From Thermostichus sp047461615 (GTDB lineage: Bacteria > Cyanobacteriota > Cyanobacteriia > Thermostichales > Thermostichaceae): 64,000 nucleotides of DNA. Positions 33,711 to 42,736 of this stretch are shown in pieces. The first letter of the stretch is position 1. Each line of letters opens with the position of its first letter. The stretch covers positions 11,975-75,974 of the forward strand of contig NZ_JANSHI010000014.1 of the NCBI RefSeq assembly GCF_047461615.1. The letters run 5' to 3'. The notes beneath the pieces are model-generated. The model was given only the letters and a program-made list of their open reading frames with translations. It was not told the origin of the DNA and made no database searches. Both the position numbers and the translations under genes were made by a program.

Positions 33711-35417
33711 ATGACTCAGCTACAGGACAATCCTAGCCTCGCTGCTGCCCCCAGGGGCAGCCTGGATCCGCCTGCAGAACCTTGGTGGCGCTTCTTTACC
33801 TTCTCTACGGATCACAAGGTCATCGGGATCCAGTATTTGGTGACCACCTTTTTCTTCTACTTGGTGGGGGGAGCGCTGGCTGTAGCAGTACGAGCCGAGC
33901 TGGCTACCCCAGAGGCGGACTTTCTTGGCTTTGAGCGGTACAATGGCGCCTTTACCCTGCACGCCACGATCATGATCTTTTTGTGGATTGTGCCGGCTTT
34001 GGTGGGGGGCTTCGGCAATTACCTCGTGCCGCTGATGATTGGGGCGCGGGACATGGCCTTTCCCAAGCTCAATGCAGTGGCCTTTTGGCTGGTTCCGCCT
34101 ACCGGGCTCCTGCTTTTGGCTAGCCTGTTCATAGAGGCTCCGGCTGCTGGCTGGACTTCCTACCCGCCCCTGAGTTTAGTTAGCGGCAAGGTGGGGGAAG
34201 AGCTCTGGATCCTGAGTATCTTGCTGGCGGGGACGTCTTCAATCTTAGGCGCAGTTAACTTCATCACCACCATCCTGAAAATGCGCATGCCCGGCATGAG
34301 GATGCAGGACATGCCGCTGTTTTGCTGGGCCATGCTAGCAGCGTCTGTTCTCACCCTCATTGCAACACCAGTTTTGGCCGGCGCGTTGATCTTGCTGAGT
34401 TTTGACCTGTTGGCGGGCACGTCCTTTTTTAACCCCAGCGGTGGCGGGGATCCGGTGGTGTACCAGCACATGTTCTGGTTTTACTCCCACCCGGCGGTTT
34501 ACATCATGATCTTGCCGGTCTTCGGCATCATCTCCGAGATTTTGCCGGTGCATGCCCGCAGACCTATCTTTGCCTACAAGGCCATCGCCTATTCCAGCTT
34601 GGCTATTTGCTTTTTGGGGTTGATCGTCTGGGCGCACCACATGTTTACCAGCGGCACCCCGGACTGGATGCGGGTGTTCTTCATGATTGCCACTATGTCC
34701 GTTGCTGTTCCCACGGGGATCAAGGTGTTTAGCTGGCTAGCCACTCTGTGGGGCGGCAAAATCCACTTCCGGTCGGCCATGCTGTTTAGCCTTGGCTTTA
34801 TCTCGATGTTTGTCATCGGGGGGTTGAGCGGCATTATCCTCGCTTCAGTTCCCCTGGATATCCACGTCCACGACACCTACTTTGTGGTGGCCCACCTGCA
34901 CTATGTGTTGTTTGGTGGCAGCGTGTTCGGGATCTATGCCGGCATCTACCACTGGTTCCCCAAGATGACCGGGCGGCTGCTGAACGAGTTCTGGGGGCGG
35001 GTGCATTTTGCGCTAACCTTTGTCGGCTTCAACATGTGCTTTTTGCCAATGCACAAGCTGGGCCTGATGGGGATGCCCCGCCGCGTGGCCCAGTACGATC
35101 CCCAATTTGCCGACCTCAACTGGATTAGCTCCGTGGGGGCCTTTATTCTTGCCATTTCCACGCTGCCCTTCTTGGTTAACGCCATCTACTCCTGGGTGGC
35201 CGGTCCCAAGGCCGGAGACAACCCCTGGCAGGCCTTGACGCTGGAGTGGACGACCTCTTCCCCACCGCCCCCCCAAAACTTCTACGGGGATCCCGTTCTG
35301 CTGACTGGTCCCTACGACTACGGCCTGCACAACAAGGAAACCCTGGATTACTTTGCTGCCCAGTTGAAGCGCTTGCGGGAGCTGGCGTTGGCAGAAGCGG
35401 AGACTACCTCTTCTTAG
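33711..35417 (+). CDS. ctaD: Cytochrome c oxidase subunit I
   Basis: 568 residues, twelve membrane helices. Heme-copper oxidase marks: FTLHATIMIFLWIVPALVGGFGNYLVPLMIGARDMAFP (low-spin heme histidine), WFYSHPAVYIMILPVFGIISEILP (CuB His and the cross-linked Tyr), WAHHMFTSG (two CuB His), and DTYFVVAHLHYVLFGGSVFGIYAG (heme a and a3 ligands). The tyrosine in the HPxVY motif marks the mitochondrial-like A-family oxidase. Terminal oxidase of the thylakoid or plasma membrane chain. Starts 19 bases after ctaC. Confidence 0.98.
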   Translation: MTQLQDNPSLAAAPRGSLDPPAEPWWRFFTFSTDHKVIGIQYLVTTFFFYLVGGALAVAVRAELATPEADFLGFERYNGAFTLHATIMIFLWIVPALVGGFGNYLVPLMIGARDMAFPKLNAVAFWLVPPTGLLLLASLFIEAPAAGWTSYPPLSLVSGKVGEELWILSILLAGTSSILGAVNFITTILKMRMPGMRMQDMPLFCWAMLAASVLTLIATPVLAGALILLSFDLLAGTSFFNPSGGGDPVVYQHMFWFYSHPAVYIMILPVFGIISEILPVHARRPIFAYKAIAYSSLAICFLGLIVWAHHMFTSGTPDWMRVFFMIATMSVAVPTGIKVFSWLATLWGGKIHFRSAMLFSLGFISMFVIGGLSGIILASVPLDIHVHDTYFVVAHLHYVLFGGSVFGIYAGIYHWFPKMTGRLLNEFWGRVHFALTFVGFNMCFLPMHKLGLMGMPRRVAQYDPQFADLNWISSVGAFILAISTLPFLVNAIYSWVAGPKAGDNPWQALTLEWTTSSPPPPQNFYGDPVLLTGPYDYGLHNKETLDYFAAQLKRLRELALAEAETTSS

Positions 35418-35499
35418 CCAGTGGCTTGCTGGCTGGGTATCCCTATTCCTGTCTTGATCTCGGCTGGCCTGCCCCCATGGTCTTGGGAGGAATTCAAGA

Positions 35500-35526
35500 A
35501 AAGGACTACGTCCCGCTAACGCGAAC
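35500..35526 (+). repeat. Dispersed repeat, copy 4 (ctaD-ctaE spacer)
   Basis: Begins AAAGGACTACGTCCCGCTAA and ends CGCGAAC. It lies 19 bases before the ctaE start, in the 128-base ctaD-ctaE gap. Confidence 0.65.
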
Positions 35527-35545
35527 GGTTTGATTGGGCAAGAAT

Positions 35546-36157
35546 ATGCAAGGATCCCTTAGTTCTGATGCTGTGATGCTCGGTCACCCTCAGGCTCACG
35601 CCGCTCATGCTGAGCACCCAGATCATCGCGTTTTTGGTCTATTGATGTTCCTGGTAGCGGAAGGCTGTCTATTCTTGGGCCTGTTCATGGCCTACTTGGC
35701 CTACAGCCTTACCGCCCCAGTCTGGCCACCGGAAGGGACGCCGGAGTTGGAGTTGCTTTTGCCCAGCATCAACACGGTGATTTTGCTATCCAGCAGCTTG
35801 GTTATTCACAAAGCCGGGTTGGCCATCAAGGCCGATGATGTCAAGGGCCTGAGACTGTGGTTTACTCTCACTGCCCTGATGGGTGCCATCTTCCTGGCTG
35901 GGCAGCTCTACGAGTACAGCCACCTGGAGTTTGGCCTCACCACCAATTTGTTTGCCAGCACCTTCTATGTCTTGACCGGGTTTCACGGGCTGCACGTGGC
36001 AGCAGGGTTGCTGTTTATTTTGGCGGTGCTTTGGCGCTCCCTGAAGCCAGGGCACTACAGTGCCCAACATCACTTTGGCGTCGAGGCCGCTGAGATCTAT
36101 TGGCACTTTGTGGATGGGGTGTGGATTGTGCTATTTATCCTGCTCTATCTGCTTTGA
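35546..36157 (+). CDS. ctaE: Cytochrome c oxidase subunit III
   Basis: 203 residues from ATG 35546 (an in-frame TTG lies 12 bases upstream). Short bacterial CoxC form with five helices: FGLLMFLVAEGCLFLGLFMAYLAYS, then INTVILLSSSLVIHKAG. STFYVLTGFHGLHVAAGLLFILAV and VEAAEIYWHFVDGVWIVLFILLYLL carry the family histidines and glutamate. Last gene of the ctaCDE unit. Confidence 0.95.
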   Translation: MQGSLSSDAVMLGHPQAHAAHAEHPDHRVFGLLMFLVAEGCLFLGLFMAYLAYSLTAPVWPPEGTPELELLLPSINTVILLSSSLVIHKAGLAIKADDVKGLRLWFTLTALMGAIFLAGQLYEYSHLEFGLTTNLFASTFYVLTGFHGLHVAAGLLFILAVLWRSLKPGHYSAQHHFGVEAAEIYWHFVDGVWIVLFILLYLL

Positions 36158-36218
36158 GTACCGAAGCTCAGAGAATTGTCAGAACTGTCCCTAGACTGAG
36201 CAACAAGGGCGGAGAAGT

Positions 36219-37196
36219 TCAAGATTTCTGGAGAATAGCCACGATCTGAATCAGAGCCTCTTGAAACACTACTCGCTCTGGCTGACCTTGCTTGAGCTGA
36301 TATTCCAGTTGTAAAAGTTGCTCCATCACCCCCAGCAGCGCCGAGCTTTTTAGGGATCCCACCTCTTTCTGTAAGAAGTAAACCCGGTTGGGATTGGCGA
36401 TCTCTGCTTTTTGGGCGATGACTTTGGGATCCCGTTCTCCTTCTTCAAGCAGCAGCCGCACCCACAGCCAGGTGCGGAATTGGCCCACCAAAACCGCTAG
36501 AATCTTCAGGGCTGGCTCGTTGGAATCCAGCAGATGGGTCAGGATCTGCAGGGCCCGATCCAAGTTGCCCTGGCGCAGGGAGGCGGCCAGTTGAAAGCTG
36601 TTGTAGGCGCTAGCAGGAACCAGGGCCTCGATTTGCTCAGGGGAGATGGGATCCCGTTGGCCTGCCGTAAACAAAGCCAGCTTTTCCAATTCCATTGCCA
36701 ATCGGCGACTATCGTTGCCCACCGCCTCAGCTAACTTCTGGGCTGCCTCTGGGCTGAGCTTGAGATCCCGCTGCTGGGCCTCGCTGTGTACCTGCTTGAG
36801 AATGCCCTCTTCATCCCAGGGGGCCAGTTGGGAAAACTCGCGGACAATGGCCACTTTTTTTAGGAGCTGGGTAGATTTGAGCCGCCCATCCGGCTTGCTG
36901 CTAGTGGTCAAGAGCAAATGGGTGGTGGGAGGCAAATAGGCTAACGTCCGCTCCAGTTCTTTGGATAGCTCTTCCGGGCAATGCTGGGTAAGCGTTGTCT
37001 CTTCCAGCCAAACCAAGCGGGCATTGGATCCCAGAGGCGGCGTCATGGCTTGGTTGAGACCAGCAAGCGTGGCTTCCGGAGGCAGGCGATCGTAGTTAAA
37101 GGCTGACCAGTTGGGATCCAGCACTTGATCGCGCAGCTCTTGCACCGCCTGCATCAAGCGATAGCTGTCATCCCCCCAGTAAAGGTAAACGGGCAT
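36219..37196 (-). CDS. holA: DNA polymerase III delta subunit (clamp loader)
   Basis: 325 residues from ATG 37196 (MPVYLYWGDDSYRLMQAVQELRDQVL); 62 in-frame residues before it run into intergenic sequence and are not family-like. VWLEETTLTQ, LLLTTSSKPDGRLKSTQLLKK and the helix LAEAVGNDSRRLAMELEKLALFT are typical of HolA. The C-terminal collar domain ends LLQLEYQLKQGQPERVVFQEALIQIV. It opens the sliding clamp during loading. Monocistronic, convergent with ctaE. Confidence 0.92.
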   Translation of the reverse strand: MPVYLYWGDDSYRLMQAVQELRDQVLDPNWSAFNYDRLPPEATLAGLNQAMTPPLGSNARLVWLEETTLTQHCPEELSKELERTLAYLPPTTHLLLTTSSKPDGRLKSTQLLKKVAIVREFSQLAPWDEEGILKQVHSEAQQRDLKLSPEAAQKLAEAVGNDSRRLAMELEKLALFTAGQRDPISPEQIEALVPASAYNSFQLAASLRQGNLDRALQILTHLLDSNEPALKILAVLVGQFRTWLWVRLLLEEGERDPKVIAQKAEIANPNRVYFLQKEVGSLKSSALLGVMEQLLQLEYQLKQGQPERVVFQEALIQIVAILQKS

Positions 37197-37434
37197 ACTG
37201 CCCTTTTCCGTAGTTTCTCTAGGCGTTATTTTACCTAAATCATGCTTTGTCCGAAACCTCCCAGAGAAAGCCTGGCCAAGTTCAAGCTTCTTCCCTCTCT
37301 GGAACAAGGTGTCAGCTTTGCAGATCTTTACCTTTTCCCTAGGTGGGCAAATTCTGTATTCCCACTGAAGAACCGTCATCAATCTTTTCCTAAATTAATC
37401 CTGAGAGATGGGATCCGAGGGAGGATTGCAAGCA

Positions 37435-37629
37435 ATGGACAGCAGGGGCGAACTGGAGTTCAAAGTCCAAGTTTTGGCCCGCTGCCTGGGATCCGCTCTG
37501 GCTTTAGGACGGCCCACCCGCGTGCAAATTCACTACTGCAATTCCCAAGCCTTCAACGCAGGTCAGTCGGGAGCGGCGCCCCTAAACTCTGAAGAGGTGG
37601 AGAGATCCCAACCAAGCACAAGAAGCTAG
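37435..37629 (+). CDS. Possible small protein upstream of ictB
   Basis: 64 residues from ATG 37435 (in-frame ATG 37408 is an alternative). The first half (GELEFKVQVLARCLGSALALGRPTRVQIHY) is plausible as a folded small domain; the second half is Ser/Gln/Glu-rich. I do not recognise it. It reads in the direction of ictB, 88 bases before it. It may be a chance frame in the 521-base region between holA and ictB. Confidence 0.3.
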   Translation: MDSRGELEFKVQVLARCLGSALALGRPTRVQIHYCNSQAFNAGQSGAAPLNSEEVERSQPSTRS

Positions 37630-37717
37630 CCTTTGGCCTTTGGTTTCCTGCCCCTGGCCGTTGGGGATATAGACTTTGGAAAAGAAGAGGAGGTGCCTAG
37701 CGGGCAGGAGAGGCGCT

Positions 37718-39142
37718 GTGGAACAAGCAAGGCAACCGTGGCAAGCTCTGCTGCTGCGGGATTTTCCCATCGAGTCCTGGTGGCAAGGCAGCTTTCTGGG
37801 CGGCCTGTTGGGATCCTTAAGAAACTGGGGCCAAGGTAGCTTACTTGTCCAAGCTGGCGACTGGCTTGGCTTGGGCTTGGTGCTGCTCTACTGGGTCTTT
37901 TCTGCGCAAAGCTCCACTGGCATCCTGGGGCTAATTTTGCTGGCCATGGCCGCTCTGGTGGGCCTGGGCGCTTTGGTGGAAATGCCGATGGGTCTGCCGC
38001 TGCACCTGCCCCTGGGCCTTTTCTGGGGAATTGCCACCTTGGCAACCATTCTCTCCCCGGTTTCCTACGCAGCACGGGAGGGCTGGCTGAAACTGACACT
38101 GTACCTAGCCGGCTATTTGTTGTTGCATCGTCTGCTGCGCAAGCCCCAGTTCCGGGATTGGATTGTCGGATCCCTGCTTTTGGTCAGCTTGGCGATGGGG
38201 GTCTATGGCCTGCGGCAATACTTTTACGGGGCAGCAGAACTGGCCACCTGGGTAGATCCGGAGTCGGGCTTGGCGGGCCTGACGCGGGTGTACAGCTATC
38301 TGCGCAACCCCAATCTGTATGGGGGCTACCTGGTTCCGCTTGTTCCTCTAGGTCTGGCCGCAGTTTTCCTCTGGCCAGGCTGGGGAGTAAAGCTCCTAGT
38401 TGGTTTTACAACAGCCGTCAACCTCCTCTGCTTGGTCCTGACCTACAGTCGCGGCGCCTGGATTGGCGGCCTAGCAGCGCTGGGAATGATGGCGGTGCTG
38501 CTGGCGCAATGGCACACCCCCCGCCTGCCGGCCCGCTGGCGACGATGGACAGTGCCGACCTTGTTGGGAGGGGGCGCAGCTGCGCTGCTGCTTGCGATCT
38601 TGACGGTACGCCCCCTGCGGCTAAGGGTTCGGAGTCTCTTTTGGGGAAGGCTGGATACCAGCAACAATTTTCGTCTCAACGTCTGGGCGGCAGTGTTGGA
38701 CATGATCCGCGACTTTCCCATCTTGGGGATCGGCCCCGGCAATGTTGCCTTTAGCCGCGTCTATCCCCTTTACCAGCGGGGCAACTTCAGCGCCCTCGGG
38801 GCCTATTCCGTGCCGCTGCAACTTACCGTGGAGACCGGCTTTCTTGGATCCCTGGCTTTTGCCTGGTTTTTGCTGGTGCTCTGGGATCACGGCTGGAGAT
38901 GCTGGAACAGGTTGCTTAGCTCCCGGGATCCCGAGGGCCTGTGGGTGGCCGCAGGCTTAGCGGCTTGCACTGGCATGATGGCCCACGGGCTGGTGGACAC
39001 CATCTGGTACCGCCCTCAGGTGCAGATGCTGTGGTGGCTGGCGGTGGCTCTCGTTACAGCCAAGCTGGCTGCCTCCAGGACTCAGCCTTCGTCTAATAGT
39101 CCCAGAGGGAAGCTCCTCTCGCCGTCACAAGACTGTATCTGA
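37718..39142 (+). CDS. ictB: IctB-family membrane protein (O-antigen-ligase fold)
   Basis: 474 residues from GTG 37718, preceded by a good GGAGAGG site; a TTG 42 bases upstream is less likely. About ten membrane helices, with the Wzy/O-antigen ligase core and loop: TRVYSYLRNPNLYGGYLVPLVPLGLAAVF, LVLTYSRGAWIGGLAALG, and FRLNVWAAVLDMIRDFPILGIGPGNVAFSRVYPLYQ. IctB was named from inorganic-carbon accumulation mutants, but the fold suggests polysaccharide or lipid glycan ligation, so its true substrate is unsettled. An NtcA-type site for glnB overlaps its stop codon. Confidence 0.88.
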   Translation: MEQARQPWQALLLRDFPIESWWQGSFLGGLLGSLRNWGQGSLLVQAGDWLGLGLVLLYWVFSAQSSTGILGLILLAMAALVGLGALVEMPMGLPLHLPLGLFWGIATLATILSPVSYAAREGWLKLTLYLAGYLLLHRLLRKPQFRDWIVGSLLLVSLAMGVYGLRQYFYGAAELATWVDPESGLAGLTRVYSYLRNPNLYGGYLVPLVPLGLAAVFLWPGWGVKLLVGFTTAVNLLCLVLTYSRGAWIGGLAALGMMAVLLAQWHTPRLPARWRRWTVPTLLGGGAAALLLAILTVRPLRLRVRSLFWGRLDTSNNFRLNVWAAVLDMIRDFPILGIGPGNVAFSRVYPLYQRGNFSALGAYSVPLQLTVETGFLGSLAFAWFLLVLWDHGWRCWNRLLSSRDPEGLWVAAGLAACTGMMAHGLVDTIWYRPQVQMLWWLAVALVTAKLAASRTQPSSNSPRGKLLSPSQDCI

Positions 39143-39148
39143 AGTTAC
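39135..39148. promoter_or_regulatory. NtcA-type activator site for glnB-amt
   Basis: GTATCTGAAGTTAC, a perfect GTA-N8-TAC that extends to the palindromic TGTA-N8-TACA. It overlaps the ictB stop codon and ends 59 bases before the glnB ATG. The -10 would be expected near 39170; only a weak TAGAAG is there. NtcA control of glnB and amt is well established in cyanobacteria. Confidence 0.65.
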
Positions 39149-39207
39149 AACTTGCGGGGGATAGCGATGCTAGAAGTGAGCCGAGCTATCTGGGGCAGAG
39201 AAAGCAA

Positions 39208-39546
39208 ATGAAGAAGATTGAAGCTATCATTCGGCCCTTCAAGCTTGATGAGGTGAAGATAGCCCTGGTTAATGCCGGAATTGTCGGCATGACCGTAACC
39301 GAGGTGCGGGGGTTTGGTCGGCAGAAAGGACAGACTGAGCGCTATCGGGGATCCGAGTACACCGTCGAGTTCCTGCAGAAGCTAAAGGTGGAGATCGTGG
39401 TCGATGATGACCTGGTGGATACGGTGGTGGAGAAGCTAATTGCAGCAGCTCGCACTGGCGAAATTGGGGACGGCAAGATTTTCATCAGCCCCGTCGAGAA
39501 AACCATCCGCATCCGCACCGGTGAAATGAACCAAGACGCCCTGTGA
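39208..39546 (+). CDS. glnB: Nitrogen regulatory protein P-II
   Basis: 112 residues. MKKIEAIIRPFKLDEVKIALVNAGI is the PII start; the T-loop GRQKGQTERYRGSEYTVEF carries Ser49, the phosphorylation site in cyanobacteria, and Tyr51. The B-loop EKLIAAARTGEIGDGKIFI and the end GEMNQDAL are complete. PII trimers sense ATP/ADP and 2-oxoglutarate and control PipX/NtcA, NAGK and ammonium and nitrate transport. It is paired with the ammonium channel gene downstream, a GlnK-AmtB-like arrangement. Confidence 0.98.
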   Translation: MKKIEAIIRPFKLDEVKIALVNAGIVGMTVTEVRGFGRQKGQTERYRGSEYTVEFLQKLKVEIVVDDDLVDTVVEKLIAAARTGEIGDGKIFISPVEKTIRIRTGEMNQDAL

Positions 39547-39665
39547 AGGAGCTGTTTTTGCAGTCTCTCACCTCAGCCTCATCTTGGCTTGGGAGGTGGC
39601 AGGGCGTATCTTTTTGTTGTAATGGCGTTGCCAAAAGTACCGTCTTGCTAGGTGAGTCGAAAAAC

Positions 39666-41072
39666 ATGTCTACAATGATGATCCAAAGGCTCAAAGGCCA
39701 AGTAGTGCAGCGGCTCTGGCGACCAGCTCAGTGGGGCTTAGCTGCTGCGCTGACGATTTCCCTGGTTTTTCTACTTGGTCAGGAGAGCGCCTTCGCTCAG
39801 GATGCCGAAGCTGTCCAGAAAAACGCCAACACCATCTGGACACTGGTGGGGGCAGCCTTAGTGTTCTTCATGCAAGCTGGCTTTGCCATGGTGGAGACGG
39901 GCTTTACCCGCTCCAAAAATGCTGCCAACATCATGATGAAAAACCTAATGGACTTCTGCATGGGCTGCTGCGCCTTCTGGTTCATTGGGTTTGGCCTGAT
40001 GTTTGGCCAGAGTGGCGGCTTCTTCGGCAGGAGCTGGTTTGCTTTTAGCTGGCAGCAAGCCCACGAAGCAGGGGACTGGCCTTTTACGTTCTTCGTCTTT
40101 CAGATGGTCTTTGCCGCCACCTCTGCCACCATCGTTTCCGGGGCCATGGCGGAGCGCACCAAGTTCGTGGCCTACCTCATCTACTCTGTCGTCATCTCTG
40201 GGCTGATCTACCCCATCTCGGGGAGCTGGGCCTGGAATGGCCTGTTCGGCGACTACAACGGCGGCACCAAGGGCTGGTTGGAAAACCTGGGCTTTATCGA
40301 CTTTGCCGGGTCAGGGGTGGTGCACCTGGTGGGAGGCGCTGCCGCATTGGCCGGGGCAATGGTGGTTGGCCCTCGCATTGGCAAGTATGGCCCTGACGGG
40401 GAGCCGCGGGCAATTCCTGGGCACAACCTGCCCCTGGGGATGCTGGGGGTGTTCATCCTCACCTTGGGTTGGATTGGATTCAACGCTGGCTCGACCACCG
40501 CTGCCAGCCCTGATGTTGGCTGGATCGCTATGAACACGCTGCTGGCAGCTTCGGCAGGAGCCATTGGCGCGATGATCACCTGCTGGGTGCATTTTGGCAA
40601 GCCAGACATGACCTTTGCCGCTAACGGCGTGCTGGCTGGCTTGGTAGGGATCACCGCTCCTTGCAACACCGTCCACCCGCTGGGAGCTTTGATCATTGGG
40701 TCGGTTGCCGGGATTCTGGTGGTGATCTCGGTGGTGATCTTGGATACGGTGCTGAAAGTTGACGACCCGGTGGGCGCCATTTCAGTACACGCTACCTGTG
40801 GCCTCTGGGGGCTGTTGGCGGCAGGGATCCCTTGGTTTGCCCATGCCGAGTCAGGAGTGACCTGGGAGCAATTTGGGGTGCAGGTCGTGGGGGCTCTAGC
40901 CTATTTCTTCTGGCCCTTTATCACCTGCTTGATCCTGTTTTTGATCCTCAAGGCAACCGTTGGCCTGCGCACCAGTGCCGAAGAGGAGCTGGCCGGCTTG
41001 GATGTGGGCGAGCACGGTAACGTGGCCTACCCGGATTTTGTAAGCGCTGCAGCCAATTTGGAGCAGCCTTGA
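39666..41072 (+). CDS. amt: Ammonium transporter (Amt)
   Basis: 468 residues from ATG 39666. The frame is open back to a GTG overlapping the glnB stop, but the mature-type start is a signal peptide (WGLAAALTISLVFLLGQESAFA, then QDAEAV) typical of Amt proteins. Eleven membrane helices: NTIWTLVGAALVFFMQAGFAMVETGFTRSKNAANI, FDFAGSGVVHLVGGAAALAGA-like IDFAGSGVVHLVGG, and the C-terminal VHATCGLWGLLAAGIPW with the pore histidine. It conducts ammonium into the cell, with PII from the adjacent gene the likely gate. Confidence 0.96.
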   Translation: MSTMMIQRLKGQVVQRLWRPAQWGLAAALTISLVFLLGQESAFAQDAEAVQKNANTIWTLVGAALVFFMQAGFAMVETGFTRSKNAANIMMKNLMDFCMGCCAFWFIGFGLMFGQSGGFFGRSWFAFSWQQAHEAGDWPFTFFVFQMVFAATSATIVSGAMAERTKFVAYLIYSVVISGLIYPISGSWAWNGLFGDYNGGTKGWLENLGFIDFAGSGVVHLVGGAAALAGAMVVGPRIGKYGPDGEPRAIPGHNLPLGMLGVFILTLGWIGFNAGSTTAASPDVGWIAMNTLLAASAGAIGAMITCWVHFGKPDMTFAANGVLAGLVGITAPCNTVHPLGALIIGSVAGILVVISVVILDTVLKVDDPVGAISVHATCGLWGLLAAGIPWFAHAESGVTWEQFGVQVVGALAYFFWPFITCLILFLILKATVGLRTSAEEELAGLDVGEHGNVAYPDFVSAAANLEQP

Positions 41073-41108
41073 GGCGGGGCCGAGGGTTGCTGTGCCGGCA
41101 ATCCTGAA

Positions 41109-41136
41109 GGGGGCCAAGGGAGGCCCCCCCTTGCTT
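41109..41136 (+). terminator. Probable intrinsic terminator after amt
   Basis: GGGGGCC (41109-41115) pairs with GGCCCCC (41122-41128) across a 6-base loop, followed by CCTTGCTTT. The stem is strong and the T-tract imperfect. It lies 37 bases after the amt stop. Confidence 0.55.
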
Positions 41137-41171
41137 TAAACTGGAAGGCGGCTCGATGTTCTTGCAACTTC

Positions 41172-41879
41172 ATGCACCTCTTGATCCCGGCGGCCGGCAG
41201 TGGCAAGCGGATGGGGGCGGCGGTCAACAAGCTGCTGTTGCCGCTTTTGGGGCGGCCAATTTTGGCTTGGACGCTGGAAGCTGCAGCTCGGGCCTGCTCC
41301 ATTGAGTGGATTGGCATTCTCTGCCAGCCCCACGACTGGCCAGCCATCGAGGCCATCGTAGCGGCAGTTGCTCCGGCCAAGCCAGTACAGCTTCTGGTGG
41401 GAGGGGCCACGCGGCAGGAGTCGGTTTACAGGGGAGTTGAGTATCTCTATAGCCTGGGAACGGTAGAACGGGTGCTGATCCACGATGGAGCCCGCTGCCT
41501 GGCTACGCCGGCGCTCTTTGATCGCTGCAGCGCTGCCCTACAGCAGGTGGATGGCTTGGTTGCGGCGATCCCTGTCAAAGACACGATTAAAGTGACCGAG
41601 AGCGGCCCCAAGGGGATCCAAATCCAAGCGACGCCAGAGCGCAGTCGACTGTGGGCAGCGCAAACGCCCCAGGGCTTTCGCCTGCCGTTGCTGTGGCAAG
41701 CCCATCGGGAGGCCCTGGCCCAAGGTTGGCAGGTAACTGATGATGCGGCCCTATTCGAGAAGCTGGGTTGGCCGGTTTACATCGTGGAAGGGGAGGAGTC
41801 CAATCTCAAGCTGACCACTCCCTTGGATATGCTGCTGGCAGCCCAAATCCTCCAGCAGCGTCTCGTCCCAGCCCCCTAG
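41172..41879 (+). CDS. ispD: 2-C-methyl-D-erythritol 4-phosphate cytidylyltransferase
   Basis: 235 residues. The nucleotidyltransferase start is MHLLIPAAGSGKRMGAAVNKLLLPLLGRPILAWTLEA; GGATRQESVYRGVEYL, LIHDGARCLATPALFDRC, AIPVKDTIK and QTPQGFRLPLLWQAH follow in family order, ending with TDDAALFEKLGWPVYIVEGEESNLKLTTPLDM. It makes CDP-methylerythritol in the MEP isoprenoid route, feeding carotenoids, phytyl chains and quinones. Confidence 0.97.
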   Translation: MHLLIPAAGSGKRMGAAVNKLLLPLLGRPILAWTLEAAARACSIEWIGILCQPHDWPAIEAIVAAVAPAKPVQLLVGGATRQESVYRGVEYLYSLGTVERVLIHDGARCLATPALFDRCSAALQQVDGLVAAIPVKDTIKVTESGPKGIQIQATPERSRLWAAQTPQGFRLPLLWQAHREALAQGWQVTDDAALFEKLGWPVYIVEGEESNLKLTTPLDMLLAAQILQQRLVPAP

Positions 41880-41925
41880 CTCCTACTGTTAGGAGGCACG
41901 CTGCGAGAGTAAAGAAAGAGAGTCA

Positions 41926-42720
41926 ATGCCCAAGTCACCTTCGCCCTACTGGCCTGTCCACATTGTTGGCGCTGGCCCCGGGGATCCAGAGCTCATAACC
42001 CTGCGCGGCCAGAGAGTCCTCTCGCAAGCGGATGTAGTCTTCTACGCCGGATCTTTGGTGCCAGAGGGAATGCTAGCCCACTGTCGCCCTGGGGTTGAGG
42101 CCATCGACACGCGCTCCCTTACCCTAGAGACGTTGCTGCCGCAAATTGTGGAACGGGTCAAGGCAGGGCTGCGGGTGGTGCGGCTGCAGGATGGGGATCC
42201 CTGTCTTTACGGCGCTCTACACGAGCTGCTGGTTCGGTTGGCTGAGGCAGGGATCCCCTTTGAGATCGTGCCGGGGGTGAGCGCCTTTCAGCTAGCAGCG
42301 GCTCGTTTAGGGGTAGAGCTGACGGTGCCGGAAGTGGTGCAGACCATCATCCTCACCCGTGCCAGCGGTCGAACGCGCGTGCCGGAAGCAGAAGCTTTAG
42401 CCAGTCTAGCGGCTCACCGCGCCTCTTTGTGTCTGTACCTGAGCGCCCGCCACGTGGAACAGGCCCAGGCGGATCTCCTAGCCCACTATCCCGCCGATAC
42501 CCCCGTTGCCATTTGCTACCGTTTGGGGTGGCCGGACGAGCAGATCTGGCTGGGATCCCTGGCGGAGATGGCTGCCCTTAGCCGCCAAGCTGGCCTAGAG
42601 CGCACGGTGCTCTATCTCATCAGCCCAGTGCTGCGGGGTCTGGCAGGAGGTGGCTTGGCTCGCTCGCGGCTCTACAGCCCTGACCACGCCCACCTCTTCC
42701 GCCCCAAGCTTCGCCACTAG
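41926..42720 (+). CDS. cobM: Precorrin-4 C11-methyltransferase
   Basis: 264 residues. It is a SAM-dependent tetrapyrrole methylase: VHIVGAGPGDPELITLRGQRVLSQADVVFYAGSLVP, VVRLQDGDPCLYGALHE, EIVPGVSAFQLAAARLGVELT, TIILTRASGRTRVPE and LCLYLSARHVEQ are characteristic of CobM/CbiF. It acts in the corrin ring of cobalamin synthesis. No other cob/cbi gene and no recognisable cobalamin riboswitch was seen beside it. It starts 46 bases after ispD. Confidence 0.95.
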   Translation: MPKSPSPYWPVHIVGAGPGDPELITLRGQRVLSQADVVFYAGSLVPEGMLAHCRPGVEAIDTRSLTLETLLPQIVERVKAGLRVVRLQDGDPCLYGALHELLVRLAEAGIPFEIVPGVSAFQLAAARLGVELTVPEVVQTIILTRASGRTRVPEAEALASLAAHRASLCLYLSARHVEQAQADLLAHYPADTPVAICYRLGWPDEQIWLGSLAEMAALSRQAGLERTVLYLISPVLRGLAGGGLARSRLYSPDHAHLFRPKLRH

Positions 42721-42736
42721 ACTCCCAGTCAGGTAG

